From an uncultured Oscillospiraceae bacterium (GTDB taxonomy: Bacteria; Bacillota; Clostridia; Oscillospirales; Ruminococcaceae), in contig CAKSLI010000005.1 of the NCBI GenBank assembly GCA_934466475.1, forward strand, positions 62,001 to 126,000: 64,000 nucleotides of DNA. Reading direction: 5' to 3'. The translations under genes were made by a program, and so were the position numbers. Position 1 is the first letter of the stretch; each line of letters opens with the position of its first letter. This document shows positions 18,447-26,294 of this stretch, one piece after another. The notes beneath the pieces are model-generated. The model saw only the letters and a list, made by a program, of their open reading frames with translations. It did not search any database and was not told the DNA's origin.

Positions 18447-18886
18447 TTTAATCTCTCCCTGAGGTTCTGATTGTACTTTCTCAGCAGCGCGATGAGCTGC
18501 TCCCGCTCCTCCGGCGGGAACTCCGCAATAGCCTGGAGCTCTCCGGTTATCACGAGGTCGGAGGTCTGCTGCGCGAGGCGGTCGCCCTCGTCCGTGAGGG
18601 TCACCGTGCGGCAGCGGCGGTCGTCCCCGCTTGAAAGCCGGACATAGCCGCGGCTCTCCAGCTGTTTTATGGTGGAGTTCACCGTCTGCTTCGGCTGGAA
18701 CATATTGCTGCATATTTCCTTCTGAGAGCAGCTCCCGCCGCCCTGCCGCAGGAAGTAGAGCGTCCACATGGCGCTGTCGGACAGCCCGAATCGCCTTGCG
18801 GCGGCGCTGTAAATCTCGTTCTGCTCTTTCCAGAGCGCGTTGTATTCCTCCATGACCCGGGCGGGGTCCATGATTTTTTCCTGCAT
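18443..18886 (-). CDS. MarR-family transcriptional regulator
   Basis: Winged-helix repressor of 147 residues. The recognition helix region is CSQKEICSNMFQPKQTVNSTIKQLE, and the wing carries GDDRRCRTVTLTDEG, where the DR motif is typical of MarR proteins. It is coupled to the downstream MATE pump. Two matching inverted repeats in its own promoter suggest autorepression relieved by a ligand of the pump. AGGAGG precedes ATG 18886. Confidence 0.92.
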   Translation of the reverse strand: MQEKIMDPARVMEEYNALWKEQNEIYSAAARRFGLSDSAMWTLYFLRQGGGSCSQKEICSNMFQPKQTVNSTIKQLESRGYVRLSSGDDRRCRTVTLTDEGDRLAQQTSDLVITGELQAIAEFPPEEREQLIALLRKYNQNLRERLK

Positions 18887-18898
18887 AATTCCTCCTTT

Positions 18899-18947
18899 GT
18901 CCGAAAGCGGACTTTTCTATTATAGTCCGATTTCGGATTTTTGTCAA
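18899..18947 (-). promoter_or_regulatory. marR-MATE promoter with two TCCG-N4-CGGA operators
   Basis: Minus-strand TTGACA (18947-18942), 17 bp, TATAAT (18924-18919). One inverted repeat TCCG-N4-CGGA lies in the spacer (18926-18937), and a second lies just downstream of the -10 box (18900-18911). Their shared half-site fits a MarR dimer at each. Confidence 0.8.
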
Positions 18948-18971
18948 GGGGAGGGGGGAAATTTTCCGGCG

Positions 18972-20081
18972 TCACCAGAGGGGAGCGCTGTAATCCCTGG
19001 AGGGTCTGGCGGGAGTATCGTCCCAGAGGGGAGCGTTGTAGTCCTTTGATGACTTGGCGGGAACGCCGTCCCAGAGGGGCTCATTGTAATTTTTGTAGGA
19101 ACTTGTGGGCTCCGGCGCGGAGTATTCCGGCTCAGCGGAAACTGTCTGAGCCTCGTCCGGGGGATCCGCGTACTGCCTGCGCAGGTCTTCAAGCAGCTCC
19201 CGGCTGTCCGGCAGGGAGCTTACGGAGCCGCTCCCGGTTGACGGAGAATCCCAGAGGGGCGCGTTATAATCCCGCTGGCAGGGAGCCTTTTTCGGCTTCT
19301 GCGCAAGCTCCAGCGCGGCGGTATACAGCGCGGAGCGCAGGTACGCTCTCAGATCGCGGATATTGTCCTTACCGGCTATATAGTCTGCAACGTGGCATAC
19401 CGCGTAGTAATCCACGGACTTAAAGACAGAAGAAACGATTTCTGGTGAAACTGTCCGTCCGTCTGTCCTTACGGAGAAAGCGCCTGCTATCCCGGCGGCG
19501 GTGACCTCGGCGGCGAGGTCTGCGAAACCGGAGCCGTACTTCCCGGAAAGTCCCTCGTGGTGTATCTGCGCGCGGGCGCAGTCTTGTTTTATTAACTCTG
19601 GTTTTATTTCTTTAGTTTTATTGACTTTGGTTTTATGGGGATTTTCTTCAAAACAAGTTTTTAAATTTCCCACATACTTGTTTTGAAGTTTTTCAATATC
19701 ATGCCCTGAAGAAGCAGGCGCCTTTCTGGCGGGAGACGGCTCTGCGTAATTCAGCAGGCTTCCCAGCAGCCGGATATCGTCAACTATATAAAAGTACCTT
19801 TTTGCAGGAATGCCCCTTTTCTCGCAGAGAACAAGCCCGGTTTTCACGAGGTTCTCAATGGCGTGTGACTGCTTCCACCTTGACAGCGCCGTGGACTCCT
19901 CCATATCATCGGCGGTGGAATAGAACCACCCGTCCGACAGCATATCGTGCTTCTCGTACCACGCGTGCTTTGCCAGCAGCGCGGCGTATATCACGGACTC
20001 CGCGAGCCCCAGCGCATGAGCAAGCCCGCGGTTCACGGATATCGTATTGTCGTGATTCAGCAGCTGAAATACAGATTCCAT
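18972..20081 (-). CDS. replication-type winged-helix protein with a repeated C-terminal PLW motif
   Basis: The 369-residue protein has an N-terminal winged-helix-like region (about 1-110: LGLAESVIYAALLAKH, STALSRWKQSHAIENLVKTG, GIPAKRYFYI) like that of phage or plasmid replication and DnaD-type proteins. A polar linker and a helical middle domain follow. The C-terminus repeats [RK][DN]Y[NS][AE]PLW at about 270, 330, 346 and 362. The last three have a 16-residue period, and the final copy ends the protein. No other phage genes adjoin it. AAAGGAGG precedes ATG 20081. A role in replication is inference. Confidence 0.7.
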   Translation of the reverse strand: MESVFQLLNHDNTISVNRGLAHALGLAESVIYAALLAKHAWYEKHDMLSDGWFYSTADDMEESTALSRWKQSHAIENLVKTGLVLCEKRGIPAKRYFYIVDDIRLLGSLLNYAEPSPARKAPASSGHDIEKLQNKYVGNLKTCFEENPHKTKVNKTKEIKPELIKQDCARAQIHHEGLSGKYGSGFADLAAEVTAAGIAGAFSVRTDGRTVSPEIVSSVFKSVDYYAVCHVADYIAGKDNIRDLRAYLRSALYTAALELAQKPKKAPCQRDYNAPLWDSPSTGSGSVSSLPDSRELLEDLRRQYADPPDEAQTVSAEPEYSAPEPTSSYKNYNEPLWDGVPAKSSKDYNAPLWDDTPARPSRDYSAPLW

Positions 20082-20218
20082 AGGTCTACCTCCTTTGTTT
20101 TACCCCCATTGTAGCCCCTCCCGTACTGCATTTTACTGCAAGGTTCATTGACAGCGCGGGGATTATGGTAAAACAAAAGCTCTGCGATTTTACTGGCGGC
20201 GGGAGCCGCCGCATACGA

Positions 20219-20257
20219 CAGCAGTCCCCCCGGCTCACGCCGGAGGGACTGCCCGTT
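20219..20257. terminator. strong hairpin after the Amt-PII gene
   Basis: Fourteen-base stem GCAGTCCCCCCGGC/GCCGGAGGGACTGC (one mismatch) around TCAC at 20221-20252. The T-run lies only on the plus-strand side (CGTTTTG), so its use as a terminator of the minus-strand gene is uncertain. Confidence 0.5.
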
Positions 20258-20295
20258 TTGTATATTCAGGAAGGCTATGAAGAATGTTGTCTTAA

Positions 20296-22125
20296 TTACT
20301 CAACGTCCTGGAGTGCGTCGTAGCCGGTCTCGCCTGTACGAACCTTTACTACGTCCTCGACGTCGTATACGAAGATCTTGCCGTCGCCGATCTTGCCTGT
20401 GTAGAGCGCCTGCTTAGCAGTCTCAACGACTGTCTCGACAGGAACCTTGCAGACAACGATCTCGACCTTTACCTTCGGCAGGAGGTGAGTCTCGACCTTT
20501 ACGCCGCGGTAGAACTCAGTGGAGCCCTTCTGCATGCCGCAGCCAAGTACGTTGGTCACAGTCATGCCGGTTACGCCGATATCGGACATTGCCGCCTTGA
20601 GTATCTCGAACTTATCCTGCTTGCAGAGGATAACGACCTTGCTCATCTTTGTGCCGTCAGAGGGCTTGGAGTTCTTGTAAGCAACGGGAACCGCAGCCTC
20701 AACGGGAGCAGCGCCGATCTTGACTGTCTCGACCTCCTTCTCCTTGCCGCTGGTGGAGAGCTCAACGTGCATAGCAGGAACGAAGTCCGCATAGGAGGAA
20801 GGCAGACCGTGCTCGGTTGCGTCCAGGCCAACGACTTCCTCGTGGCGTGTAACTCTCAGACCGATCGTCTTCTTGATGATAAGGAATGTAAGTGTGATAG
20901 TAATGCCGGTCCATGCGAGGACTGCGACCATACCGAGGAGCTGTACGCCGAGCTGTGCAAATCCGCCGCCGTAGAAGAGGCCGACTGCATGCTCGCCGGT
21001 GCCGTTGACAGCGGCAACGCCGCCGTTCTGACCATTGCCGTTGGAGAAGAGACCTACTGCGATAGTGCCCCAGATACCGTTGAAGAAGTGAACTGCAACG
21101 GCGCCGACCGGGTCGTCAATGTGGAGCTTGTAATCGAGGAGCCATACGCCGAAGCATACCAGGAATCCGGAAACCAGACCGATGATAGCAGCGCCGAGAC
21201 AGTCTGTATCAGCGCAGGGAGCGGTGATAGCAACAAGACCTGCAAGGGAAGCGTTGAGGCACATGGAGACATCGGGCTTGCCGTGCTTGAGCCATGTGAA
21301 TACCATTGTCGTGCATGTCGCAACTGCGGGAGCTACGGTTGTTGTAAGGAAGATGTTAGCGAGGTAGTGAGTATCGGAGGCTGCGGCGCCGTTGAAGCCG
21401 TACCAGCCGAACCAGAGGATGAACACGCCGAGTGCGCCGAGGGTCATGGAGTGGCCGAGGATCGCGTTAGGCTTGCCGTCCTTGCCGAACTTGCCGATAC
21501 GGGGACCGACCATCTTAGCACCGATGAGCGCGCACAGACCGCCGACCATGTGTATGCAGGTAGAACCTGCGAAATCAACGAAGCCCATCTGAGCCAGCCA
21601 GCCGCCGCCCCAGATCCAGTGGGCCTCGATCGGGTAAACGATCGCGCTGATCACGCCGGAGTAGATGCAGTAGCTGAGGAACTTTGTACGCTCTGCCATT
21701 GCGCCGGAAACTATCGTAGCGGCGGTAGCGCAGAACACGAGGTTGAACACGAATTCGGCGCATCTGTTGAAATCAGAGAAGCTGCCGAGGATATCAAGGT
21801 TCGGGATACCTACCAGACCGAAGAGGGTGTCCTCGCCGAGCAGGAGCCCGAAGCCGAGGAGAATGAATACGACCGTACCTATGCAGAAGTCCATGAGGTT
21901 CTTCATGATGATGTTGCCGGCGTTCTTGGAACGGGTCATACCAGTCTCGACCATTGCGAAGCCGCACTGCATGAAGAATACCCATGCGGCACCGATGAGG
22001 TACCATATACCGTTTACGTCGCTGCCGCTGTACATTGTTTCGTCAACGACAGCCTGTACTGCTGAAGTCTGTTCGGGAGTAAACACTGCGGCTGCTTCCG
22101 AAACCATTGTTAGTAGTGTGTTCAT
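20296..22125 (-). CDS. ammonium transporter fused to a PII signalling protein
   Basis: Amt/Mep channel fused to its regulator. Residues about 1-430 form the channel with roughly 11 helices (FFMQCGFAMVETG, GGWLAQMGFVDFAGS, conserved His in FFNGIWGT and HMVGGL). A linker of about 60 residues leads to a complete PII domain beginning near Met494, with TGMTVTNVLGCGMQKG, LPKVKVEIVV and the GKIGDGKIFV motif. The T-loop reads YRGVKVETH: the position of uridylylated Tyr51 is Val. The start at ATG 22125 follows AAAGGGGCGG. In most bacteria these two proteins come from separate adjacent genes. Confidence 0.93.
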   Translation of the reverse strand: MNTLLTMVSEAAAVFTPEQTSAVQAVVDETMYSGSDVNGIWYLIGAAWVFFMQCGFAMVETGMTRSKNAGNIIMKNLMDFCIGTVVFILLGFGLLLGEDTLFGLVGIPNLDILGSFSDFNRCAEFVFNLVFCATAATIVSGAMAERTKFLSYCIYSGVISAIVYPIEAHWIWGGGWLAQMGFVDFAGSTCIHMVGGLCALIGAKMVGPRIGKFGKDGKPNAILGHSMTLGALGVFILWFGWYGFNGAAASDTHYLANIFLTTTVAPAVATCTTMVFTWLKHGKPDVSMCLNASLAGLVAITAPCADTDCLGAAIIGLVSGFLVCFGVWLLDYKLHIDDPVGAVAVHFFNGIWGTIAVGLFSNGNGQNGGVAAVNGTGEHAVGLFYGGGFAQLGVQLLGMVAVLAWTGITITLTFLIIKKTIGLRVTRHEEVVGLDATEHGLPSSYADFVPAMHVELSTSGKEKEVETVKIGAAPVEAAVPVAYKNSKPSDGTKMSKVVILCKQDKFEILKAAMSDIGVTGMTVTNVLGCGMQKGSTEFYRGVKVETHLLPKVKVEIVVCKVPVETVVETAKQALYTGKIGDGKIFVYDVEDVVKVRTGETGYDALQDVE

Positions 22126-22269
22126 TAAAGAACCGCCCCTTTCTTTTGCCCTGCCCCTTCCCGGCGGGCGTTTGCTCCGGCGCCTCCTGTCCGTGCGCCG
22201 TGCTGACCATAAGCCTGAATAACAAAACGGAGCCATGACCGACCGGCTTCGCCATTGAAGTGGTCCGTC

Positions 22270-22320
22270 ATAGCTCCCTTGCTATGGTCTGATTATACAT
22301 CAAAAAAAGATATTTGTCAA
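22270..22320 (-). promoter_or_regulatory. Amt-PII promoter and leader hairpin
   Basis: Minus-strand TTGACA (22320-22315), 17 bp, TATAAT (22297-22292). Just downstream the leader has CATAGC and GCTATG around a six-base loop. Confidence 0.8.
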
Positions 22321-22578
22321 GAGAAATTTGCAAGATTTTTTCTCAGAAATTGCATTTTGGCAGAATGACGAAGAATTTCGCCCGCAGCACAGCTCCGACT
22401 ATGCAAAGAGTACAAAAACGGCGGTTTTCCGGTCAGAACTGCGGGAATTTTTGAGCTCCGGCATGAAAAAAGTCCCGGTGCGCGGAGATGTAACAGTATT
22501 TTCCACGGGGGCTTTTCGGTTATTTGCAGGATTTTTGCACAGAATACTTGCGTAAACTTTCAAAAAGGAGATGATATC
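22321..22578. other. intergenic region before the 54-residue peptide gene
   Basis: No gene, repeat or convincing promoter seen. It is AT-richer than its surroundings. Confidence 0.5.
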
Positions 22579-22743
22579 ATGTCTAAGGGCACAGAGGCTC
22601 TCATCAAATCCAGCGCCGCGGGGCTCATCGCGGGAGGGCTGGCGTTCATGGCGGTAAATTCGCTCAGCAGGAAGCATTACAGAAAGAGGAAGAGCACCGC
22701 TAAGATGTTCCGGCTCCTTGGCGCGCTCATGGAGGCTGTCTGA
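22579..22743 (+). CDS. small basic membrane-type peptide, 54 residues
   Basis: The start has an excellent RBS (AAAAAGGAG, eight bases before ATG 22579). The peptide reads MSKGTEALIKSSAAG, then a hydrophobic glycine/alanine-rich segment (about 13-28), then a strongly basic stretch RKHYRKRKS and a hydrophobic end. It is probably a small membrane or membrane-associated protein. I recognise no family. An R repeat follows its stop in the standard orientation, which supports a real transcript. Confidence 0.65.
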   Translation: MSKGTEALIKSSAAGLIAGGLAFMAVNSLSRKHYRKRKSTAKMFRLLGALMEAV

Positions 22744-22877
22744 CGCGCCGGCGCGGATAACGTTCCGGGCGGGCGCGCGGGAGTATAGTGGATTCGCGGC
22801 ATTTTAAGGCTGGGAGCCTGCGCACCTTGGCGAGGCGAGTTAAAGTGCGCAGGGCTCTCCTCACCGGCTTTCCGGCG

Positions 22878-23185
22878 CGTTCCGTCCGAAACATTCCACC
22901 GGACTGTTTCAGAGGGCAGGCACGATTAAGCCTCTATGTCGCTTTGTGGAGGAAAACTCTTAGTTTCCCAGGCAAACGTTCCGTTTGTCTGCCCCGACCC
23001 CTTACCCCCTTTAGCGATTTTGGGGCGTTATTACACCGCGCTCGAAAAACGAAAATGCGACAAAGATTTGACAGATGAGGGGAATTTCTCCTCTGCGCGT
23101 GTCCCAGCGACAAGGGCGCACCCCTTGACCGCGAGTAAACGCCGCAGCTCAGATTTTATGGAAGATACGGTCACGGAACACATGC
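22878..23185 (-). repeat. Family R dispersed repeat, copy R4
   Basis: Near full copy, reversed. The hairpin end (GAAACA..TGTTTC), the GGAAAACTCTTAGTTTCCC box and the CAGGCAAACG/CGTTTGTCTG stem lie nearest the 54-residue gene. The head (CGCGAGTAAACGCCGCAG, then GATACGGTCACGGAACAC) is distal. The gap holds nothing else except the yicC terminator. Confidence 0.85.
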
Positions 23186-23186
23186 A

Positions 23187-23213
23187 AAAAAGGGAGAGCG
23201 CCGCTCCCCCTTT
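23187..23213 (-). terminator. yicC terminator
   Basis: On the minus strand, a GGGGGAGCG/CGCTCTCCC-type stem followed by TTTTTT, ten bases after the yicC stop. Confidence 0.75.
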
Positions 23214-23222
23214 CTTATGCCT

Positions 23223-24101
23223 TTACTCGATATTCTGTATCTGCTCGCGTATCTTCTCTATCTCGCTCTTCTGGTCAACGACTATCCTCGTGACTTCGAT
23301 ATCCTGAACCTTGGAGCCGATCGTATTCGTCTCGCGGTTCATCTCCTGCACCAGAAAATCCAGCTTCCTGCCGACCGGCTCGCCGGATTCCAGCATCTCA
23401 CGGAACTGTCCGATATGACTGCGCAGGCGCACCGTTTCCTCATCCACGGCGGTCTTTTCGGAGAATATCCCCGCTTCCATGAGTATCCTGTTCTCGTCTA
23501 TGTTGGAGCTTCCCAGCACCTCGCACATCTTATCGTACAGCCGTCTGCGGTAATCCTCCACCACCTGCGGAGAGCGCGTCTCGACTATGCCGACCCACTC
23601 CTCTATTTTCGCCAGGCGGGACATCACGTCCTGCTTCATGCGCTCGCCCTCGGCCTCACGCATGGCTATAAAATGCTCCAGAGCCTCCTCGGCTGTGGAC
23701 TTCACATCCTGCCAGAGCTGCTCCTCGTCCGTTTCCGTCTTCACCACCGTGAATGCGTCCGGAATACGCAGCACATTCGACAGTGAAAGGTCGTCGGTCA
23801 GCCCGAATTCGTCCTTTACGGAGCGCATAGCTTCTACATATTCCCTGACTATCTCGCGGTTTATGGTGATCTTCTCGTCAGCGGCCTCAACATTGTTCAG
23901 CAGCACGGAGACCTCCACCTTGCCGCGGTTTATCCTGCCCTGGAGCAGGGATTTCAGCTTCTCCTCGATATAGCCCAGACTGCGTGGCAGGCGCGAGCTG
24001 AACTCATAGTATCTGTGATTCACGGCGCGTATCTCCACCGTGATATCCCTGCCGTTAAGCACCTTGTGACCTCTTCCGAAGCCGGTCATGCTCTTTATCA
24101 T
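23223..24101 (-). CDS. yicC: YicC-family endoribonuclease
   Basis: YicC proteins are endoribonucleases acting on structured RNA. The 292-residue sequence starts MIKSMTGFGRG and contains VEIRAVNHRYYE, ending with the conserved block FLVQEMNRETNTIGSK and a coiled coil. It follows the PLP-enzyme gene by 29 bp on the same strand, so they probably share a transcript. Confidence 0.93.
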   Translation of the reverse strand: MIKSMTGFGRGHKVLNGRDITVEIRAVNHRYYEFSSRLPRSLGYIEEKLKSLLQGRINRGKVEVSVLLNNVEAADEKITINREIVREYVEAMRSVKDEFGLTDDLSLSNVLRIPDAFTVVKTETDEEQLWQDVKSTAEEALEHFIAMREAEGERMKQDVMSRLAKIEEWVGIVETRSPQVVEDYRRRLYDKMCEVLGSSNIDENRILMEAGIFSEKTAVDEETVRLRSHIGQFREMLESGEPVGRKLDFLVQEMNRETNTIGSKVQDIEVTRIVVDQKSEIEKIREQIQNIE

Positions 24102-24130
24102 TTTCGTGTCCTTTCGGTCGTTACGGTTCC

Positions 24131-25390
24131 TTATCCTATCGTGCAGAGTCCCTGGTCAAGCATATACTGGGCGGCGGTCATTATTCCTGCCTTGCCTGTG
24201 GGGAATGTAAGTCCGCCCTGTAACCACACCGCATACGGTTCGCGCAGCGGTGCGTCTGCTGAAAGCTCTATCGAAGCGCCCATTGTGAACGCTCCCGCCG
24301 CCATAATCACCTGGCTGTCATAGCCGGGCATGTCCCAGGGCTCCGGAGTGGCGAAGCTGTCCACCGGGGAGCCCGCCTGGATTCCCTGGCAGAATGCGAT
24401 GAGCTGCTTCTCGCCGCCGAGCTTCAGCGCCTCGATGATGTCGGTGCGCTTCTCGTCGTACTTCGGGAATGCCTCGCAGCCCATGAGCGTGAACAGCGCC
24501 GCCGCGAAAGTCGCGGTCTTCAGCGCGGAGCACACGGCTTCCGGCGCGTGGTAGATACCGAGGTACATTCCGCGGAGCTGGTTGAGAGAGGCTCCGACCT
24601 CCTTGCCGGTGCCGGGAGTGGTCAGCCGGAATGCGCACTGCTCCACGAGATCTGCCTTTCCGGCGATGTAGCCTCCGGTCTCAGCGATACCGCCGCCGAG
24701 GTTCTTGATGAGGCTTCCCACGATGAGGTCTGCGCCGACCGCGGTGGGCTCCCTGTCCTCGACAAGCTCGCCATAGCAGTTGTCGGTGAAGATAACGCAG
24801 TCAGGGTTCACGGAGCGCACGGCTTCACAGATCTTCCCTATCACCTCAATGGTAAGGGAGGGTCTGAGGGAATATCCGCGGGAGCGCTGAATATACGCCA
24901 TGCGGCAGACTCCGGCTTTCTGCCTTATTCCGGAGTAGTCCGGGGTGCCGTCCAGCAGGAGGTCAACCTTGTCGAATTTCACTCCGAAATCCCGGAGGGA
25001 GCCTATGCCCTCGCCGGAGATAACGCCCTGCATGGTGTCGTAGGGCTCGCCGGTGACGGAAAGGAGCAGGTCTCCCGGACGGAGGATCCCGTACAGCGCC
25101 GTAGAGATCGCGTGGGTGCCGTTTACGAAGTTGTGGCGCACGAGAGCGTCCTCAGTGCCGAGGATCTGGGCGAAAACGGCGTCAAGCTTGTCGCGGCCGT
25201 CGTCGCCGTAGCCGTAGCCGTTGGTTCCTTTCATGTGGATATCGCTGATCCTGTTGTCGATGAACGCCTTCAGTACGCGCTGACCGTTGTATTCAGCCAT
25301 GCGGTCGAGCTCCGCGAACTGGGGGCGGCAGAGCTCCATTGCCTTTTCGCTTAATTTCACGAGCTCGGGTGAAAATTCAAAGAATGCCAT
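24131..25390 (-). CDS. methionine gamma-lyase-like PLP enzyme (aluminium-resistance protein family)
   Basis: Fold-type I PLP enzyme of the YnbB/aluminium-resistance family, 419 residues. Visible blocks are the N-terminal DNRISDIHMKGTNGYGYGD, HNFVNGTHAIS, FTDNCYGELVE (PLP-contacting Asp) and the Schiff-base lysine region GSLIKNLGGGIAETGGYI. The physiological substrate of the family is poorly defined, with cysteine or methionine lyase activity usually assumed. It has its own promoter and leads a two-gene unit with yicC. Confidence 0.88.
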   Translation of the reverse strand: MAFFEFSPELVKLSEKAMELCRPQFAELDRMAEYNGQRVLKAFIDNRISDIHMKGTNGYGYGDDGRDKLDAVFAQILGTEDALVRHNFVNGTHAISTALYGILRPGDLLLSVTGEPYDTMQGVISGEGIGSLRDFGVKFDKVDLLLDGTPDYSGIRQKAGVCRMAYIQRSRGYSLRPSLTIEVIGKICEAVRSVNPDCVIFTDNCYGELVEDREPTAVGADLIVGSLIKNLGGGIAETGGYIAGKADLVEQCAFRLTTPGTGKEVGASLNQLRGMYLGIYHAPEAVCSALKTATFAAALFTLMGCEAFPKYDEKRTDIIEALKLGGEKQLIAFCQGIQAGSPVDSFATPEPWDMPGYDSQVIMAAGAFTMGASIELSADAPLREPYAVWLQGGLTFPTGKAGIMTAAQYMLDQGLCTIG

Positions 25391-25445
25391 TTTTGTATCC
25401 TTTCACTTCCGGAAAGCCCGGAATCTTATTTGCACATACATATTT

Positions 25446-25474
25446 ATTTTACACAATTTCAGCGCAATTGTCAA
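25446..25474 (-). promoter_or_regulatory. promoter of the PLP-enzyme gene
   Basis: Minus-strand TTGACA (25474-25469), 17 bp, TAAAAT (25451-25446). Confidence 0.8.
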
Positions 25475-25506
25475 CCGGTATTTGTGATATTTCGGACAAA
25501 GGACAC

Positions 25507-25537
25507 AAAAAAGCGGGAGAGACGGTTCTCTCTCCCG
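25507..25537 (-). terminator. terminator beyond repeat R5
   Basis: Minus-strand stem CGGGAGAGA/TCTCTCCCG followed by C and TTTTTT. It lies on the far side of R5 from the RelB-like gene, so R5 would be inside that gene's 3' untranslated region. Confidence 0.8.
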
Positions 25538-25560
25538 GGGTTCTGGCTTTTGAGCGCCAG

Positions 25561-25917
25561 CCGCGACCGTATCTCCCATAAAATCTGAGCTGCGGCGTCT
25601 GCGCGCTCTCCGTGCCCGTATATCCTGTAAAATGAGAGCAACGGTGTTTACTCGCGGTCGTCCTGACCGCCCCTCGCGGGTCAAGGACGGCGCCCTTGTC
25701 GCTGGGACACGCGCTTCGCGCTTAGTCTGCGCAGACAGCGAAATACTCCTCACAAGTAAATTCTATATCACGCTTTCCTCTGTCAAACGCATTATATCAC
25801 GCTCCTAAAAGCGCAAGGGGTCACGGGCAGACAAACGGAACGTATGTCTGGGAAACTAAGAGTTTTTTCCCCCATCATGCAACATAGCGTCTTAATTTCA
25901 CCTATCCGGACGGAACC
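25561..25917 (+). repeat. Family R dispersed repeat, copy R5 (double head)
   Basis: Full copy. Its head module (CGTATCTCCCATAAAATC, TGAGC, CGGCGT) is followed by CTGCGCGCT and then a second head (ATATCCTGTAAAATGAGAGC, GTTTACTCGCGG). The conserved end CTTAATTTCACCTATCC reaches to within a few bases of the RelB-like stop. Confidence 0.85.
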
Positions 25918-25921
25918 GCAA

Positions 25922-26161
25922 TTATTTAACCAGTCCGTTCCGCTTTTCAATTTCATCGGCGCAGCGTTTCAGCTCTGCGGCTTCCTCAGCTGTGAATACG
26001 TTAACATCATACAGAGACACAGAAAAAGGAATACCACCCTCCCGAACGGACTTTACAAGGAACATTGTTATCGCAGTACTCATATCCATTCCGAGTTCAG
26101 CAAAAAGAGCGCGAGATTTCTCTTTCAGTTCATCGTTTACCCTTATCGAAATAGTTGCCAT
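25922..26161 (-). CDS. RelB/DinJ-family antitoxin, solitary
   Basis: Ribbon-helix-helix antitoxin of 79 residues: TISIRVNDELKEKSRALFAELGMDMSTAITMFL is the RelB/DinJ DNA-binding fold, followed by a helical toxin-binding tail. ATG 26161 follows GGGGTGAT. An upstream in-frame ATG (26188) overlaps the -10 box and is unlikely. No toxin gene lies on either side: the neighbours are repeat R5 and telA. It may be an orphan, or it may act on a toxin elsewhere. Confidence 0.85.
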   Translation of the reverse strand: MATISIRVNDELKEKSRALFAELGMDMSTAITMFLVKSVREGGIPFSVSLYDVNVFTAEEAAELKRCADEIEKRNGLVK

Positions 26162-26178
26162 AATATCACCCCACTTGT

Positions 26179-26207
26179 ATTGTATCACTATTGTGTTACA
26201 CTGTCAA
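26179..26207 (-). promoter_or_regulatory. relB promoter with an overlapping palindrome
   Basis: Minus-strand TTGACA (26207-26202), 17 bp, TACAAT (26184-26179). TGTAACAC-N4-GTGATACA (26181-26200, one mismatch) covers the spacer and -10 box and is a likely RelB operator. Confidence 0.75.
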
Positions 26208-26230
26208 CACATTCCAGGGATTTTGGGGAG

Positions 26231-26272
26231 AAAAACTCCCCGGCAGAAAGCCGTGAGCCTTCCGCCGGGGAG
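26231..26272 (-). terminator. telA operon terminator
   Basis: Minus-strand stem CTCCCCGGC/GCCGGGGAG followed by TTTTT, about 22 bases after the telA stop. It closes the stress island. Confidence 0.85.
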
Positions 26273-26294
26273 CGCCGTAATATTCTGCGCGGAT

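Noticed and set aside
20485..22065. A plus-strand open frame of about 526 codons
   Set aside because: Antisense to the Amt-PII gene, with no recognisable motif.
22936..23307. Open frames inside family R copies with similar peptides (such as RVPATRAHPLTASKRRSSDF)
   Set aside because: Similarity follows from DNA identity. Frames shift between copies through indels and there is no RBS, so I treat R as non-coding.
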